Positions 52,157 to 60,401 of a stretch of DNA of 64,000 nucleotides are shown here, in pieces (position 1 is the stretch's first letter; every line of letters begins with the position of its first letter). The stretch is from assembly GCA_022820835.1 (NCBI GenBank), contig JAJEET010000080.1, positions 19,168-83,167 of the forward strand, given 5' to 3'. This stretch comes from Candidatus Poribacteria bacterium. GTDB lineage: Bacteria > Poribacteria > WGA-4E > WGA-3G. Below the pieces are notes generated by a model that was not told where the DNA came from, did not search any database, and saw nothing but the letters and a program-made list of their open reading frames with translations. Position numbers and translations under genes: made by a program.

Positions 52157-53596
52157 ATGAATACTCCATTTGCACCCAATACGCTCTATTACGGCGATTG
52201 CCTTGATATTATGTCGGGCTTTCCCGACAACTGTATCGACCTGATCTGCCTCGATCCGCCGTTCAACTCCAACGAGAAATACAACAAGGTTTTCAAGAAT
52301 TCCGGACTCCGTATTGATCCACAGATCAAAGCGTTTGATGATGTCTGGCTCTGGGACGATACGTCCGCCGAACGCGTTGAACGCGTCAAGAACGCTGTCG
52401 CCAACCCCGCATCTAAGGTGATTGCTGGATTTGAAGGCTTCATTCCGCAAAGCAAGATGTTGTCCTACACTTCTTATATGGCAGAACGCCTCTTTATGAT
52501 GCACCGGACACTCAAGGATACGGGAAGCATCTACTTACACTGTGACCCCTACGCCAGCCACTACCTCAAACTCTTGATGGATGCTATTTTTGGAGAAAAG
52601 AACTTTCGGAATGAAATTGTTTGGTCATATCGTTCTGGTGGTGTGAGTAAAAATTGGTTTGCTAGAAAACACGACATACTCCTTTTTTGTACCAAAACAT
52701 CTCGGAATGTACATACCTTTAATATCCAAAAGGAACGTTCATATAACAGGGACTTCAAGCCATATCGTTTTGAAGGTGTCGAAGAGTTTCAAGATAAAGA
52801 AGGACGCTGGTATACAATGGCATCCATGCGTGATGTTTGGGAGATAGATATGGTAGGAAGAACATCCAACGAACGCCTCGGGTACCCTACCCAAAAACCA
52901 CTCGCCCTCTATGAACGCATCATCAAAGCGAGTAGCAACCCCGGTGATCTTGTGCTTGACCCGTTCGCGGGCTGTGGCACTACGATAGAGGCCGCTGCGA
53001 AAAACGGACGGAATGTTATCGGTATAGACATCCTACCCTTCGCACTCCGATTGATAAACCGCTACCGCCTTTCCCCTAACGGTATAACGCCACTTCCGAT
53101 CGAAGGGGTGCCTGTTGATATGGACACTGCCCATCAACTTGCCAAAACCGCTTCCTTCAAATTTCAGGACTGGGCGATCTCACTCATAGATGGCTTGGCA
53201 TCCAATCCACAGAAAGTTGGCGATGACGGTATTGACGGGTTTGGAATGTTCCTTAACACGCCAGATAACATGGATCGCAAAGCGATTATCGTTCAGGTCA
53301 CAGGGGCTTCCGGTTCACAGAAGGCGAAGTTTGATAGGCTTCACGCGAATATCCGAAACGAGAACGCCGCGATGGGCATTCTAATCACTCTTGATGCGCA
53401 GACCGCACAACGCAATTGGAAACATACCTTAGATCCTATCCGGATGGGCGAAACCACCTATGCCCCTATACAGTGTTTCTCTATTGAGGAATACTACCAA
53501 AACAATGAGCGATGGGATCGGATATTGACACTTCCCTCGCTGGCAAATCCGTGGACAGGGAAGCACATGCAGCAGAAGATTTTATTTGACGCGTAA
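52157..53596 (+). CDS. DNA methyltransferase fused to a restriction-endonuclease-like domain
   Basis: 479 residues from the ATG at 52157, preceded by GAGG. The catalytic motif 'ICLDPPFNS' (DPPF at 33-36) precedes the AdoMet motif 'LDPFAGCGTTIEAAAKNG' (about residue 267), the beta-class order of N6-adenine or N4-cytosine methyltransferases. From about 330 a second domain follows: 'FQDWAISLIDGLASNP', 'GDDGIDGFGMF' and 'AIIVQVTGASG', resembling Mrr-type PD-(D/E)XK endonucleases, but with Thr where the catalytic Lys is usual. One chain may therefore methylate and bind or cut DNA. It starts a three-gene plus-strand run. Confidence 0.83.
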   Translation: MNTPFAPNTLYYGDCLDIMSGFPDNCIDLICLDPPFNSNEKYNKVFKNSGLRIDPQIKAFDDVWLWDDTSAERVERVKNAVANPASKVIAGFEGFIPQSKMLSYTSYMAERLFMMHRTLKDTGSIYLHCDPYASHYLKLLMDAIFGEKNFRNEIVWSYRSGGVSKNWFARKHDILLFCTKTSRNVHTFNIQKERSYNRDFKPYRFEGVEEFQDKEGRWYTMASMRDVWEIDMVGRTSNERLGYPTQKPLALYERIIKASSNPGDLVLDPFAGCGTTIEAAAKNGRNVIGIDILPFALRLINRYRLSPNGITPLPIEGVPVDMDTAHQLAKTASFKFQDWAISLIDGLASNPQKVGDDGIDGFGMFLNTPDNMDRKAIIVQVTGASGSQKAKFDRLHANIRNENAAMGILITLDAQTAQRNWKHTLDPIRMGETTYAPIQCFSIEEYYQNNERWDRILTLPSLANPWTGKHMQQKILFDA

Positions 53597-53610
53597 GGGA
53601 GGGAATGTAG

Positions 53611-53892
53611 ATGCCAATTGGAAGTGAATCTGATAGAGACATCATCAGACCGAAACATCAAATGGTAGTGCCGGGACTCGGCGTATTCATTGCACCGAAC
53701 GCCGTTGCCTGTCTATTTCAACTTCACGACTATACCCGTTGTCCGCGGTTCGGAAACCCTCAGAAGAAAACCCAACGCGTGCTTTATCCAATTCTACGCC
53801 CGAATGTCATGCACTGCCCACGCTACTATCATCTCAGGCAGGCGGCACGGTTCAAACACGAAAAAAGGAGACTTGCTTTGCAGGTTAAGTAA
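53611..53892 (+). CDS. small hypothetical protein
   Basis: A 93-residue ORF that starts 14 bases after the methyltransferase stop with GGGAGGGAA ahead of its ATG, and ends just before the nuclease-like gene. It is rich in Arg, His and Pro ('HDYTRCPRFGNPQKK', 'MHCPRYYHLRQAARF') and has three or four Cys. I see no known domain. Its operon position and ribosome site support it; its composition leaves doubt. Confidence 0.4.
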   Translation: MPIGSESDRDIIRPKHQMVVPGLGVFIAPNAVACLFQLHDYTRCPRFGNPQKKTQRVLYPILRPNVMHCPRYYHLRQAARFKHEKRRLALQVK

Positions 53893-53897
53893 GGACA

Positions 53898-54581
53898 ATG
53901 AAAGAAGCCATAGTTGAACGAGCAGTCAAAAACTATTTCACTGATCAATTCCCGCAGTTTTCGGTATCGCAGCAGTGCGGAGTCCGGTTTGGCACGCGAC
54001 ACGGCATCGCGGATGTTGTTCTGCATCAGCCCATTCAAGATGAAAAAGGATATTTTGTCGCGATTGCGGAGTGCAAGAGATTACCTCTCCCTATCCTACG
54101 CGCACAAGCGAGAGCACAGTTGAAAAGTTATATGAGTGCGACTAACACACGATACGGTGTTCTCGCCGTTGGCACGGATCCCGGGAATTGGGAGTTCTGC
54201 GAGAATAGATATAACAATTGGTTTGCTGAGATTAATCGGGAAGATTTTGAACGGGGCATTGAGAACTGGGAACCTGTATTGGCAGCGGCTTTAGATATAG
54301 AGGGACAGGCAAAGCATGGAATTTCACATTGGTGGAAACGGGTTGCACTGTTTTTAGGCGTTCTGTTTATTGTGAGTATCTCATCGCTTTTGTTGCTGTG
54401 GCCCGATCCGCCAGAGCCAATTGTTTATATCACGGAGACAGGCAGGAAATACCATACCTACAATTGCAATTTTTTGAAGCAATACGCTGATGGGAAGTTT
54501 GCGATTTATTTGGATGAAGCCGAAAAGGATTATGACCCTTGTAGGATTTGCTCCCCTCATAGAGTAGAAAAGTCAAGATAA
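53898..54581 (+). CDS. membrane-anchored PD-(D/E)XK nuclease-like protein with a Cys-rich tail
   Basis: 227 residues. The N-terminal 130 residues resemble the N-terminal nuclease of type I restriction subunit R: 'KNYFTDQFPQFSVSQQCGVRFG', then D39 in 'HGIADVVLHQP' and E58-x-K60 in 'AIAECKRL', the PD-(D/E)XK site. A membrane helix follows (about 145-167). The tail 'KYHTYNCNFLKQY...AEKDYDPCRICSP' matches a small Cys module (YHxxxCxxL, GYxPCxxC) known at the ends of some exported or DNA-handling proteins. It lies downstream of the methyltransferase fusion. The restriction role is inferred. Confidence 0.75.
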   Translation: MKEAIVERAVKNYFTDQFPQFSVSQQCGVRFGTRHGIADVVLHQPIQDEKGYFVAIAECKRLPLPILRAQARAQLKSYMSATNTRYGVLAVGTDPGNWEFCENRYNNWFAEINREDFERGIENWEPVLAAALDIEGQAKHGISHWWKRVALFLGVLFIVSISSLLLLWPDPPEPIVYITETGRKYHTYNCNFLKQYADGKFAIYLDEAEKDYDPCRICSPHRVEKSR

Positions 54582-54615
54582 TTCCGTAAACAACCCCAAT
54601 GGATCTCCACAGACA

Positions 54616-56025
54616 TCAGGCGATTCTATTTTGGAGTCCTGCTGAACGGTTATAGAGATCCTCCGCTATATCCAAATGATCTTCCGGTTCTATACCTTCG
54701 ATAAGGTCAAACGGGAGTTCTGTGACCGGCTTGTTTTTATGAAACCACCACGTGCCGACCTCTTCTTTTTTTAGGTAGTCTGCTGATTCATTTGTGGATT
54801 CTCCAAGTTTCTGCAATTCACCTTCACGGATTAAGTTCCCAATTTGTTGGAGGAGATAGTTGCTATGTGTTGTAATCAGGACGCGAACACCGACTCGGAC
54901 CAAACGCGCGAGGGTTTGGGCGATTTTGGTTTGTGCCCCGGGATGTAGGTGAGATTCAGGTTCTTCAATAATGAGCAAGTCCCCTGGTCCGATGATACCT
55001 TGCAGAAGGTAGACTAAAGGTGCGAGTTCGGATACCATCGCCGAGGAGTGGCTCATCCGCAGTGTCTCTCCCGACTGCTCCGGACGGTACAGAAATTCAG
55101 GATACGCTTCTGGCGTGGCGCGTTTAACCTCTATTCTGCCCTCCAGCAGTTCCGCTTCCAATTGTTCAGCGATGCCACGTACACTGCTTGACGATGTGGT
55201 GCTTTCCTTATAGTTGATGATCTGCTCCAGAAAATCCGCTATCATTCCCGAAAATGTAGATACTTCAAGGCGATCTAAACCGATACGCGTCGCCCGCTTG
55301 ATGAGGGCAGTTGCGATCACACCGTGGCTTTGCATGATGCCGCTCCGAGCAGCAGGCAAGTAGTATGAATTCCCAGTTCGCCACCGATTAGAACTTGAAG
55401 CCTGAAATAGACGGTCAACATCGGATATTTCATGGACCTCAGTCTCACGCTTTGTGTCGAAGAGTATCAGGTCTGGATTGATGTGCCCGGTTATAGTGGA
55501 ATCGGCAGATTCAGCAGCTCGCGCCCCAAAATTCCAACACATTTGATTTCCCTCGTGAACCGATAGCGAAACTGTCATTTCGTTGCCTTGGCTTCCAGTA
55601 AATCGAATTAACTTGGAAACAGACTCAAGGTCGAAACACCGTTTGAGCTCGTTTGGAAAGTCCTCATGATCTCTGAGTCTGGACTCTATCCCAGTGGACA
55701 CCTGCTGAGGTAAATCGGAAAATTTGAACAGAGGCTTAGGCATGTTTAACTTTTCAACTACCTCAAATAACTCTTGTTCTAATGCTTCCAACTGACTTTG
55801 TGAATAACGGTCTCGCGAACGGTCGAGGAAACCGAGATAAGAACCAGCATAACTTCCCCAAGGAAATTGTGAGATGCCTCCAAAATGTTGGTGTAATGCA
55901 TAAATGAGCGCGGCGAGATACGTCTTACCGGTGTTACTTTCGCCGACAAATACAGTCAGCGGACGCAGGTCTATCTCCGCCTTTTCTATCGGACCGAAGT
56001 TTTTTGCGGTAATGTAGGCATCCAT
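54616..56025 (-). CDS. AAA family ATPase, OLD/SMC-like
   Basis: 469 residues from the ATG at 56025 (GGAG 8 bases upstream; the frame is open to 56097). Walker A GESNTGKT is at residues 28-35 in 'LRPLTVFVGESNTGKTYLAALIYAL', the signature-like part is 'LRMSHSSAMVSELAPLVYLLQ', and Walker B with the family's tail is 'LLIIEEPESHLHPGAQ'. 'GVRVLITTHSNYLLQQIGNL' holds the H-loop. This is the AAA_15/AAA_21 group of SMC-like ATPases, often found in defence islands beside nucleases. No TOPRIM domain is attached. It converges with the nuclease-like gene. Confidence 0.85.
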   Translation of the reverse strand: MDAYITAKNFGPIEKAEIDLRPLTVFVGESNTGKTYLAALIYALHQHFGGISQFPWGSYAGSYLGFLDRSRDRYSQSQLEALEQELFEVVEKLNMPKPLFKFSDLPQQVSTGIESRLRDHEDFPNELKRCFDLESVSKLIRFTGSQGNEMTVSLSVHEGNQMCWNFGARAAESADSTITGHINPDLILFDTKRETEVHEISDVDRLFQASSSNRWRTGNSYYLPAARSGIMQSHGVIATALIKRATRIGLDRLEVSTFSGMIADFLEQIINYKESTTSSSSVRGIAEQLEAELLEGRIEVKRATPEAYPEFLYRPEQSGETLRMSHSSAMVSELAPLVYLLQGIIGPGDLLIIEEPESHLHPGAQTKIAQTLARLVRVGVRVLITTHSNYLLQQIGNLIREGELQKLGESTNESADYLKKEEVGTWWFHKNKPVTELPFDLIEGIEPEDHLDIAEDLYNRSAGLQNRIA

Positions 56026-56107
56026 GGTTTTTTCTCCTATTAGTGAGGGCTTCAAATCAATTATATGCACACCTGCAATCAATTTCAAGGAAAACAAGGG
56101 TTCGTTG

Positions 56108-57808
56108 TTATCTTATTCCTTGACCGTCTATAACCCCATGTCCTTCTTTAACACGAAGAATCTGATTTGATTTTACATTAGAAAACCGTTCTATGTGTCC
56201 GCTTTGCCAGTGGATTTCAAGCGCATCAACCTCTGAATGCTTTCCAAGTCCGAAGTGAACGCGTAAATCGCTTTGCGACAGGTAACTTGCACCGCTGCGT
56301 ACCTCTTTGAAAAGAAATAGATCCTCCGCCTTTACAATTATCTTTGTCCCGATACCGGATACGTTGCTCTGTGTACCGATCGGTTGGATTGTTAGCCAAT
56401 GGTTGCGATTGCCGCCGTCGTTGCGGAGGAGCGTTACCGGTTGGTTGGAGTTGTTGAGGAAAATATCAATATCACCGTCGTTGTCATAATCGCCGAACGC
56501 TGCGCCGCGGCTAACCATTTTAGGGAGCTGCGTCAATCCGACTTCGGCAGACGCGTCCGTAAAGTGATAGGTGCTATCTTCGCGGCGTGTGTTATGAAAT
56601 AGTAGATCGGCTTGCGGATACGTGCTATCTGAGAACAGTTCGATATTTTCTTGAAGATGTCCATTGGCAACAAAGAGGTCAAGAAGTCCATTGTTATCAT
56701 AATCAAGGAATTCGACTGCCCACTTAAAATAGGGGAGTGTCACTGCGCCAATCCCTGATGTAAATGAGACATCTGTGAAAAAGGTGGAATTTTCGTTTTG
56801 ATAGAGGATTACCGGCAGCGAAGAAGCGTTGCTGACAACGAGATCGAGATAGCCATCGTTATCATAATCACCGAACGCGCTCCCCATACCGCTCCCCGGA
56901 AACCCGTTTCCGTCGTAGCCTGTACCGGTTAGATCAGCCGTCTCAGTAAAGGTACCATCTCCGTTGTTATGGTAAAGAAGGTCTGCCTCCATATCGTTCG
57001 CAATATGGATATCTGGGTAACCGTCGTTGTCATAATCGCCGACTGCGACAGCGAGACCGAGCGCGCGGTGTGAGATTCCAGAGGTTTCGGTGACATCCGT
57101 GAAAGTGCCGTCCCCGTTATTGCGATAGAGGATATCGGGTTCTCCCACAAAGTGGCTGCCAGCAATCTGATCCGTAGGGCTGCAATAGGTTCTGATACCA
57201 CGAGTCTCCCACCACTGGTTCTCGTCAATAGAGAATTTCATATAATTGACGACGTATAGGTCAACATCGTCATCTACATCGTAATCGAGAAAAGCGCAAC
57301 TGGTTCCCCAGCGTTCATCTCCGACACCTGCTTGTTGTGTGATATCTGTAAAGGTGCCGTTCCCGTTGTTGTGGTAGAGGGTGTTGCGTCCGTAGTTGGT
57401 CACGTATATCTCAGGGTAGCCGTCGTTGTTAATATCTGCGGCGGCGCATCCGACACCGTAGCCGGTATCGCCGACGCCTGCTTTGTCTGTAACGTCGGTA
57501 AAAGTGCCGTCCCCGTTGTTCCGATAGAGTGTGTTTCGTGGGAGCTGCGTTTGCGATATCTCTTCAGCAACTGGTGGTGGGATGGACGTAGCATTCACGA
57601 CATAGAGGTCGAGATGCGTATCGGCATCAAAATCAAAAAAGAGTGCCCCGGATCCGAGGGTTTCGATGAGGAATTTTTCGCCAGTTCTGCCATCAACGTG
57701 TTGGAACGTGATACCTGCGGCGGCTGTTGCGTCAACGAATTTGACTTCGGCAGGTGCAGAAGTCATCAGAACGAAAGAAAGGAGGATACAACAGAAGCAT
57801 TTTATCAT
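56108..57808 (-). CDS. secreted FG-GAP/VCBS repeat protein with ASPIC/UnbV domain (CRTAC1-like)
   Basis: A 566-residue protein with a signal peptide ('MIKCFCCILLSFVLMTSAPA') and seven or more FG-GAP-type repeats, each with a Ca-binding 'DYDNDGYPDI' loop and 'YRNNGDGTFTDVT'. The last 90 residues form the ASPIC/UnbV domain ('GIGTKIIVKAEDLFLFKEVRSGASYLSQSDLRVHFGLG'). This is the CRTAC1-like architecture, a surface-exposed beta-propeller probably involved in adhesion. The ATG overlaps the TPR gene's stop (ATGA), so both are made together. Confidence 0.88.
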   Translation of the reverse strand: MIKCFCCILLSFVLMTSAPAEVKFVDATAAAGITFQHVDGRTGEKFLIETLGSGALFFDFDADTHLDLYVVNATSIPPPVAEEISQTQLPRNTLYRNNGDGTFTDVTDKAGVGDTGYGVGCAAADINNDGYPEIYVTNYGRNTLYHNNGNGTFTDITQQAGVGDERWGTSCAFLDYDVDDDVDLYVVNYMKFSIDENQWWETRGIRTYCSPTDQIAGSHFVGEPDILYRNNGDGTFTDVTETSGISHRALGLAVAVGDYDNDGYPDIHIANDMEADLLYHNNGDGTFTETADLTGTGYDGNGFPGSGMGSAFGDYDNDGYLDLVVSNASSLPVILYQNENSTFFTDVSFTSGIGAVTLPYFKWAVEFLDYDNNGLLDLFVANGHLQENIELFSDSTYPQADLLFHNTRREDSTYHFTDASAEVGLTQLPKMVSRGAAFGDYDNDGDIDIFLNNSNQPVTLLRNDGGNRNHWLTIQPIGTQSNVSGIGTKIIVKAEDLFLFKEVRSGASYLSQSDLRVHFGLGKHSEVDALEIHWQSGHIERFSNVKSNQILRVKEGHGVIDGQGIR

Positions 57809-58950
57809 TTGTCGGCGTAGGCTTTCTGTTTTTCGCGTGCGTGCTGTGCCTCATCTTGTAATCCGAGTGCATCACAGATTTCGGAGAGTGTATCCCAATA
57901 ATTCGCGTCTGTAGGTGCCAGACGGACAGCCGTGCGTGCGTGGAAGAGAGCCTTGTCCAAATTCGTTTTCAATTCGGCATAGCCGACTGCGATATTATTA
58001 TGTGCGATTGCGAGGGCTGAATCCGCATTGAGTGCCTGCTGATACGCTGCAATAGCGGGTACAATTTTCCCTTGCTTGTGGTATGCATGTCCTAAGTTGT
58101 AGTGTGCAGTCGCTAAGTCAGGTGCGAGAGAGATGGCGTGTTTATAGTTTGCAACGGCATCCGCGAAACGGCGCCGAGCGAGGTAAACGATGCCAAGGTT
58201 GTTATAGCCTCTTGCGTCGTTGGGATGCTTTTTGATCCACATTTCGGCTTTCTCAAGGAGCGGGTCTGTCTGACTGAGGGATTTAAAAAACGCCATCGCG
58301 GATGCTGCCTTCTCTTTTTCGCCGCGTTTGATGTAAATCTGAGCAAGTTGATAGTGTGCCTCCGTATTGTCCACCTGGATTTCGATTGCTTTCTTAAGAG
58401 TGGTGATAGCCGTATCTAAGTGTCCTTGCTTTGTGTAGGCTTTACCTAATCCTAAAACCGGAGTGGCATCTTTCGGATTAAGGCGTATGGCTTCTTTGTA
58501 GGTGCGTGCCGCGCTTTCAAAATTGCCCTGTTTCAAATGGACTTCACCGAGTCCGGTGTATGGATCACTCCATTCAGGGTTTATGGTGATAGCGTGTTTA
58601 AACGCCTCGGCGGCGCGAGGGAAATCCCCCTTCTTGAGATGAACCAATCCAATGTTATAATGAGGTTCAGCTGCCATAGGCGACAACGCGAGTGCTTTCC
58701 GATAAGCGTCAAGTGCGGCATCGTATTGCTTTAATTCGGAATACGCAACGCCGAGTTTGTTGTAGAGGATTGGGGAATTTGCGTCAAGTGCGACAGCTTT
58801 CTTGTACTCGACGATAGCCTGCTCGAATTCTCCGAGATCATGGTAGGTGGTGGCACGCTGATAGTGCTTTTCAGCGGTTGAAACGTCGGATAAAGTTGTG
58901 TTTCCAAAAGCACCGAAGAGAATAATAAGTAGGGCGAAATATTTTCGCAT
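57805..58950 (-). CDS. exported TPR repeat protein
   Basis: 381 residues from the ATG at 58950, with GGAGG 7 bases upstream; the frame is open to 59025. A signal peptide ('MRKYFALLIILFGAFGNTTLS') is followed by about ten TPR units such as 'ILYNKLGVAYSELKQYDAALDAYRKALALSP', filling the rest of the protein. It is predicted to be periplasmic or lipid-free outside the inner membrane and to hold protein partners. It is translationally coupled to the CRTAC1-like gene, which suggests a common assembly. Confidence 0.88.
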   Translation of the reverse strand: MRKYFALLIILFGAFGNTTLSDVSTAEKHYQRATTYHDLGEFEQAIVEYKKAVALDANSPILYNKLGVAYSELKQYDAALDAYRKALALSPMAAEPHYNIGLVHLKKGDFPRAAEAFKHAITINPEWSDPYTGLGEVHLKQGNFESAARTYKEAIRLNPKDATPVLGLGKAYTKQGHLDTAITTLKKAIEIQVDNTEAHYQLAQIYIKRGEKEKAASAMAFFKSLSQTDPLLEKAEMWIKKHPNDARGYNNLGIVYLARRRFADAVANYKHAISLAPDLATAHYNLGHAYHKQGKIVPAIAAYQQALNADSALAIAHNNIAVGYAELKTNLDKALFHARTAVRLAPTDANYWDTLSEICDALGLQDEAQHAREKQKAYADK

Positions 58951-59064
58951 ACGCTTCCCTCCAATGTAAGGACAGCGTTTGCACTGCCCTATAGTGTGTT
59001 GCATTAGCGTCAGCGCGCGTTTCAATTTTAAGCCGCGATAGATGCCGTCTGTAACAGTGCCGGT

Positions 59065-59358
59065 TTATTGGATAAAATTTTCGCGCTTGAGAAGCAGCGT
59101 AAGCATCTCTTTGATTTCGGTGTATCGTGCTGCTAAAATATTGAGTTCTTGTCGAAGATCTTGATTCTCTTTTGTGAGTGTATCCACTTTTTTTGTGAGT
59201 GTATCCACTTCCGCTTGCAGTCTTCCATTTTCCGCTTGTAGTCTTCCATTTTCTCGCCCAAGGATAGCGATTCTTCGGAAGAGCCAAGCGAATCCGATGA
59301 TTCCGATGCTTACGATGCCTATATCAATAACGGTGATTCCAAACCAACTGAAGTCCAT
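59065..59358 (-). CDS. small membrane protein with a coiled coil
   Basis: A 97-residue protein with an N-terminal membrane helix (about residues 8-27) and a coiled coil (about 33-80) that contains direct repeats at both protein and DNA level: NGRLQAE twice and VDTLTKK/VDTLTKE. Heptad Leu/Val positions run through it. It resembles small DUF-type membrane coiled-coil proteins whose role is unknown. It lies 114 bases upstream of the exported TPR gene on the same strand. Confidence 0.65.
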   Translation of the reverse strand: MDFSWFGITVIDIGIVSIGIIGFAWLFRRIAILGRENGRLQAENGRLQAEVDTLTKKVDTLTKENQDLRQELNILAARYTEIKEMLTLLLKRENFIQ

Positions 59359-59434
59359 TTTTGGCTTCCTTATAACAGGATATATGCGATATGATGTGTT
59401 GGTGTTTTGTCCGGTTCAAATTGATAGGTTTTTC

Positions 59435-59459
59435 GGGACGAGGCAACCTCGTCCCTACG
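59435..59459. repeat. dispersed hairpin repeat, GAGG/CCTC type
   Basis: A perfect 9-bp stem GGGACGAGG-CAA-CCTCGTCCC followed by CTAC. It differs from the copy at 2566 by one compensated base pair. Confidence 0.75.
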
Positions 59460-59480
59460 AAGAACAGTCTGGCTAAAGGG

Positions 59481-60257
59481 TCAGTCTCGGTCCGCTTTAA
59501 TACTGCTCCATGTTGTTGCGAGTTTCTCTGCGGGTTCCACTGGTAGGAAATCACCCGTCATAATTTCATTAACTTCTTTTTCATTGATGATTCTGTTGAA
59601 GAGAAATACCTCGTCAATGATACCGGTGAAAAATTCCTCGCCGGGGTGGCGTGCGCCGACCATAACGGAACCGTTAATTTCATCGACCGGTGGAGGTTTG
59701 GCACCGCCGCCGACTTTTTTTCCGTCGTTGTAGATAACAATTTCGGAATCTGTGTCGTGGGTCACCGTGAGGTGCACCCAATCTTCGGGTTGGGCTCCAT
59801 CGCTAACGGCTTTTTGTGTCCAAGCCCCTCCCGATGTCGTGAAGATGTAGGTTTTTTTGTCGCCATTTTTGAGGATTGATGCCCACTTCAGTTCACCAGC
59901 GGTCACCATGTAATTCCACTCCCGGATTTGGGTATCGCCTTGCTTGACCCAGAAAGCCATCGAGAATTGTTCTCTCAACTGCAGCGTATCGTTGATAGGG
60001 ACCATGACATGCTGTTGCTTATTGCCGTCGAATTCTAACGCTTTGCCGAACTTTCCATCTACCCATGTGGGACTTTTGATAAGTTCGCCGTCGTGACCGT
60101 GCACGGAACTGTCAGCAGCAGCATCACCTTTTCCTTCATCAAAAGAGAGATACAAAACGAGGGATTCGTCATCGAGTCCTGCGTACAGAGCGGTTGTAAG
60201 GGCGAACAACATGCCTATTGCGACAAACACCGCTATAAATTGTTCAAATTTGCGCAC
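59481..60257 (-). CDS. secreted LamG/concanavalin-like protein with VEP...TTW tail
   Basis: About 258 residues from the GTG at 60257, which has GGAG 9 bases upstream; an ATG at 60275 and a GTG at 60278 are alternatives but overlap this site. A signal peptide (with 'FIAVFVAIGMLFALTTALYA') is followed by a LamG-type jelly roll: 'LVLYLSFDEGKGDAAADSSVHGHDG', 'GKFGKALEFDG', 'FSMAFWVKQGD', 'WVHLTVTHDTDSEIVIYNDGKKV', 'GIIDEVFLFNRIINEKEVNEIM'. The C-terminus is VEPAEKLATTWSSIKADRD, like the two discoidin proteins at 46354 and 49387. It is probably an extracellular glycan-binding protein. Confidence 0.83.
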   Translation of the reverse strand: MRKFEQFIAVFVAIGMLFALTTALYAGLDDESLVLYLSFDEGKGDAAADSSVHGHDGELIKSPTWVDGKFGKALEFDGNKQQHVMVPINDTLQLREQFSMAFWVKQGDTQIREWNYMVTAGELKWASILKNGDKKTYIFTTSGGAWTQKAVSDGAQPEDWVHLTVTHDTDSEIVIYNDGKKVGGGAKPPPVDEINGSVMVGARHPGEEFFTGIIDEVFLFNRIINEKEVNEIMTGDFLPVEPAEKLATTWSSIKADRD

Positions 60258-60401
60258 AATGTGTTTCTCCTTCATCACGGTTTCTTATGCTACAAAGATG
60301 CACAGGCTCACAGCCTATGCTACAAATTTATTTTTCGATTTACTATAAAATTTGGACGACCCTGCAATTATATCGAGTTGGTGCGAAGCAGAAAAGTTTA
60401 T

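Noticed and set aside
46354..60257. PEP-CTERM or LPxTG-type sorting for the shared tail
   Set aside because: There is no hydrophobic helix, no basic end cluster and no sortase motif; the tail must be of another kind if it is a signal.
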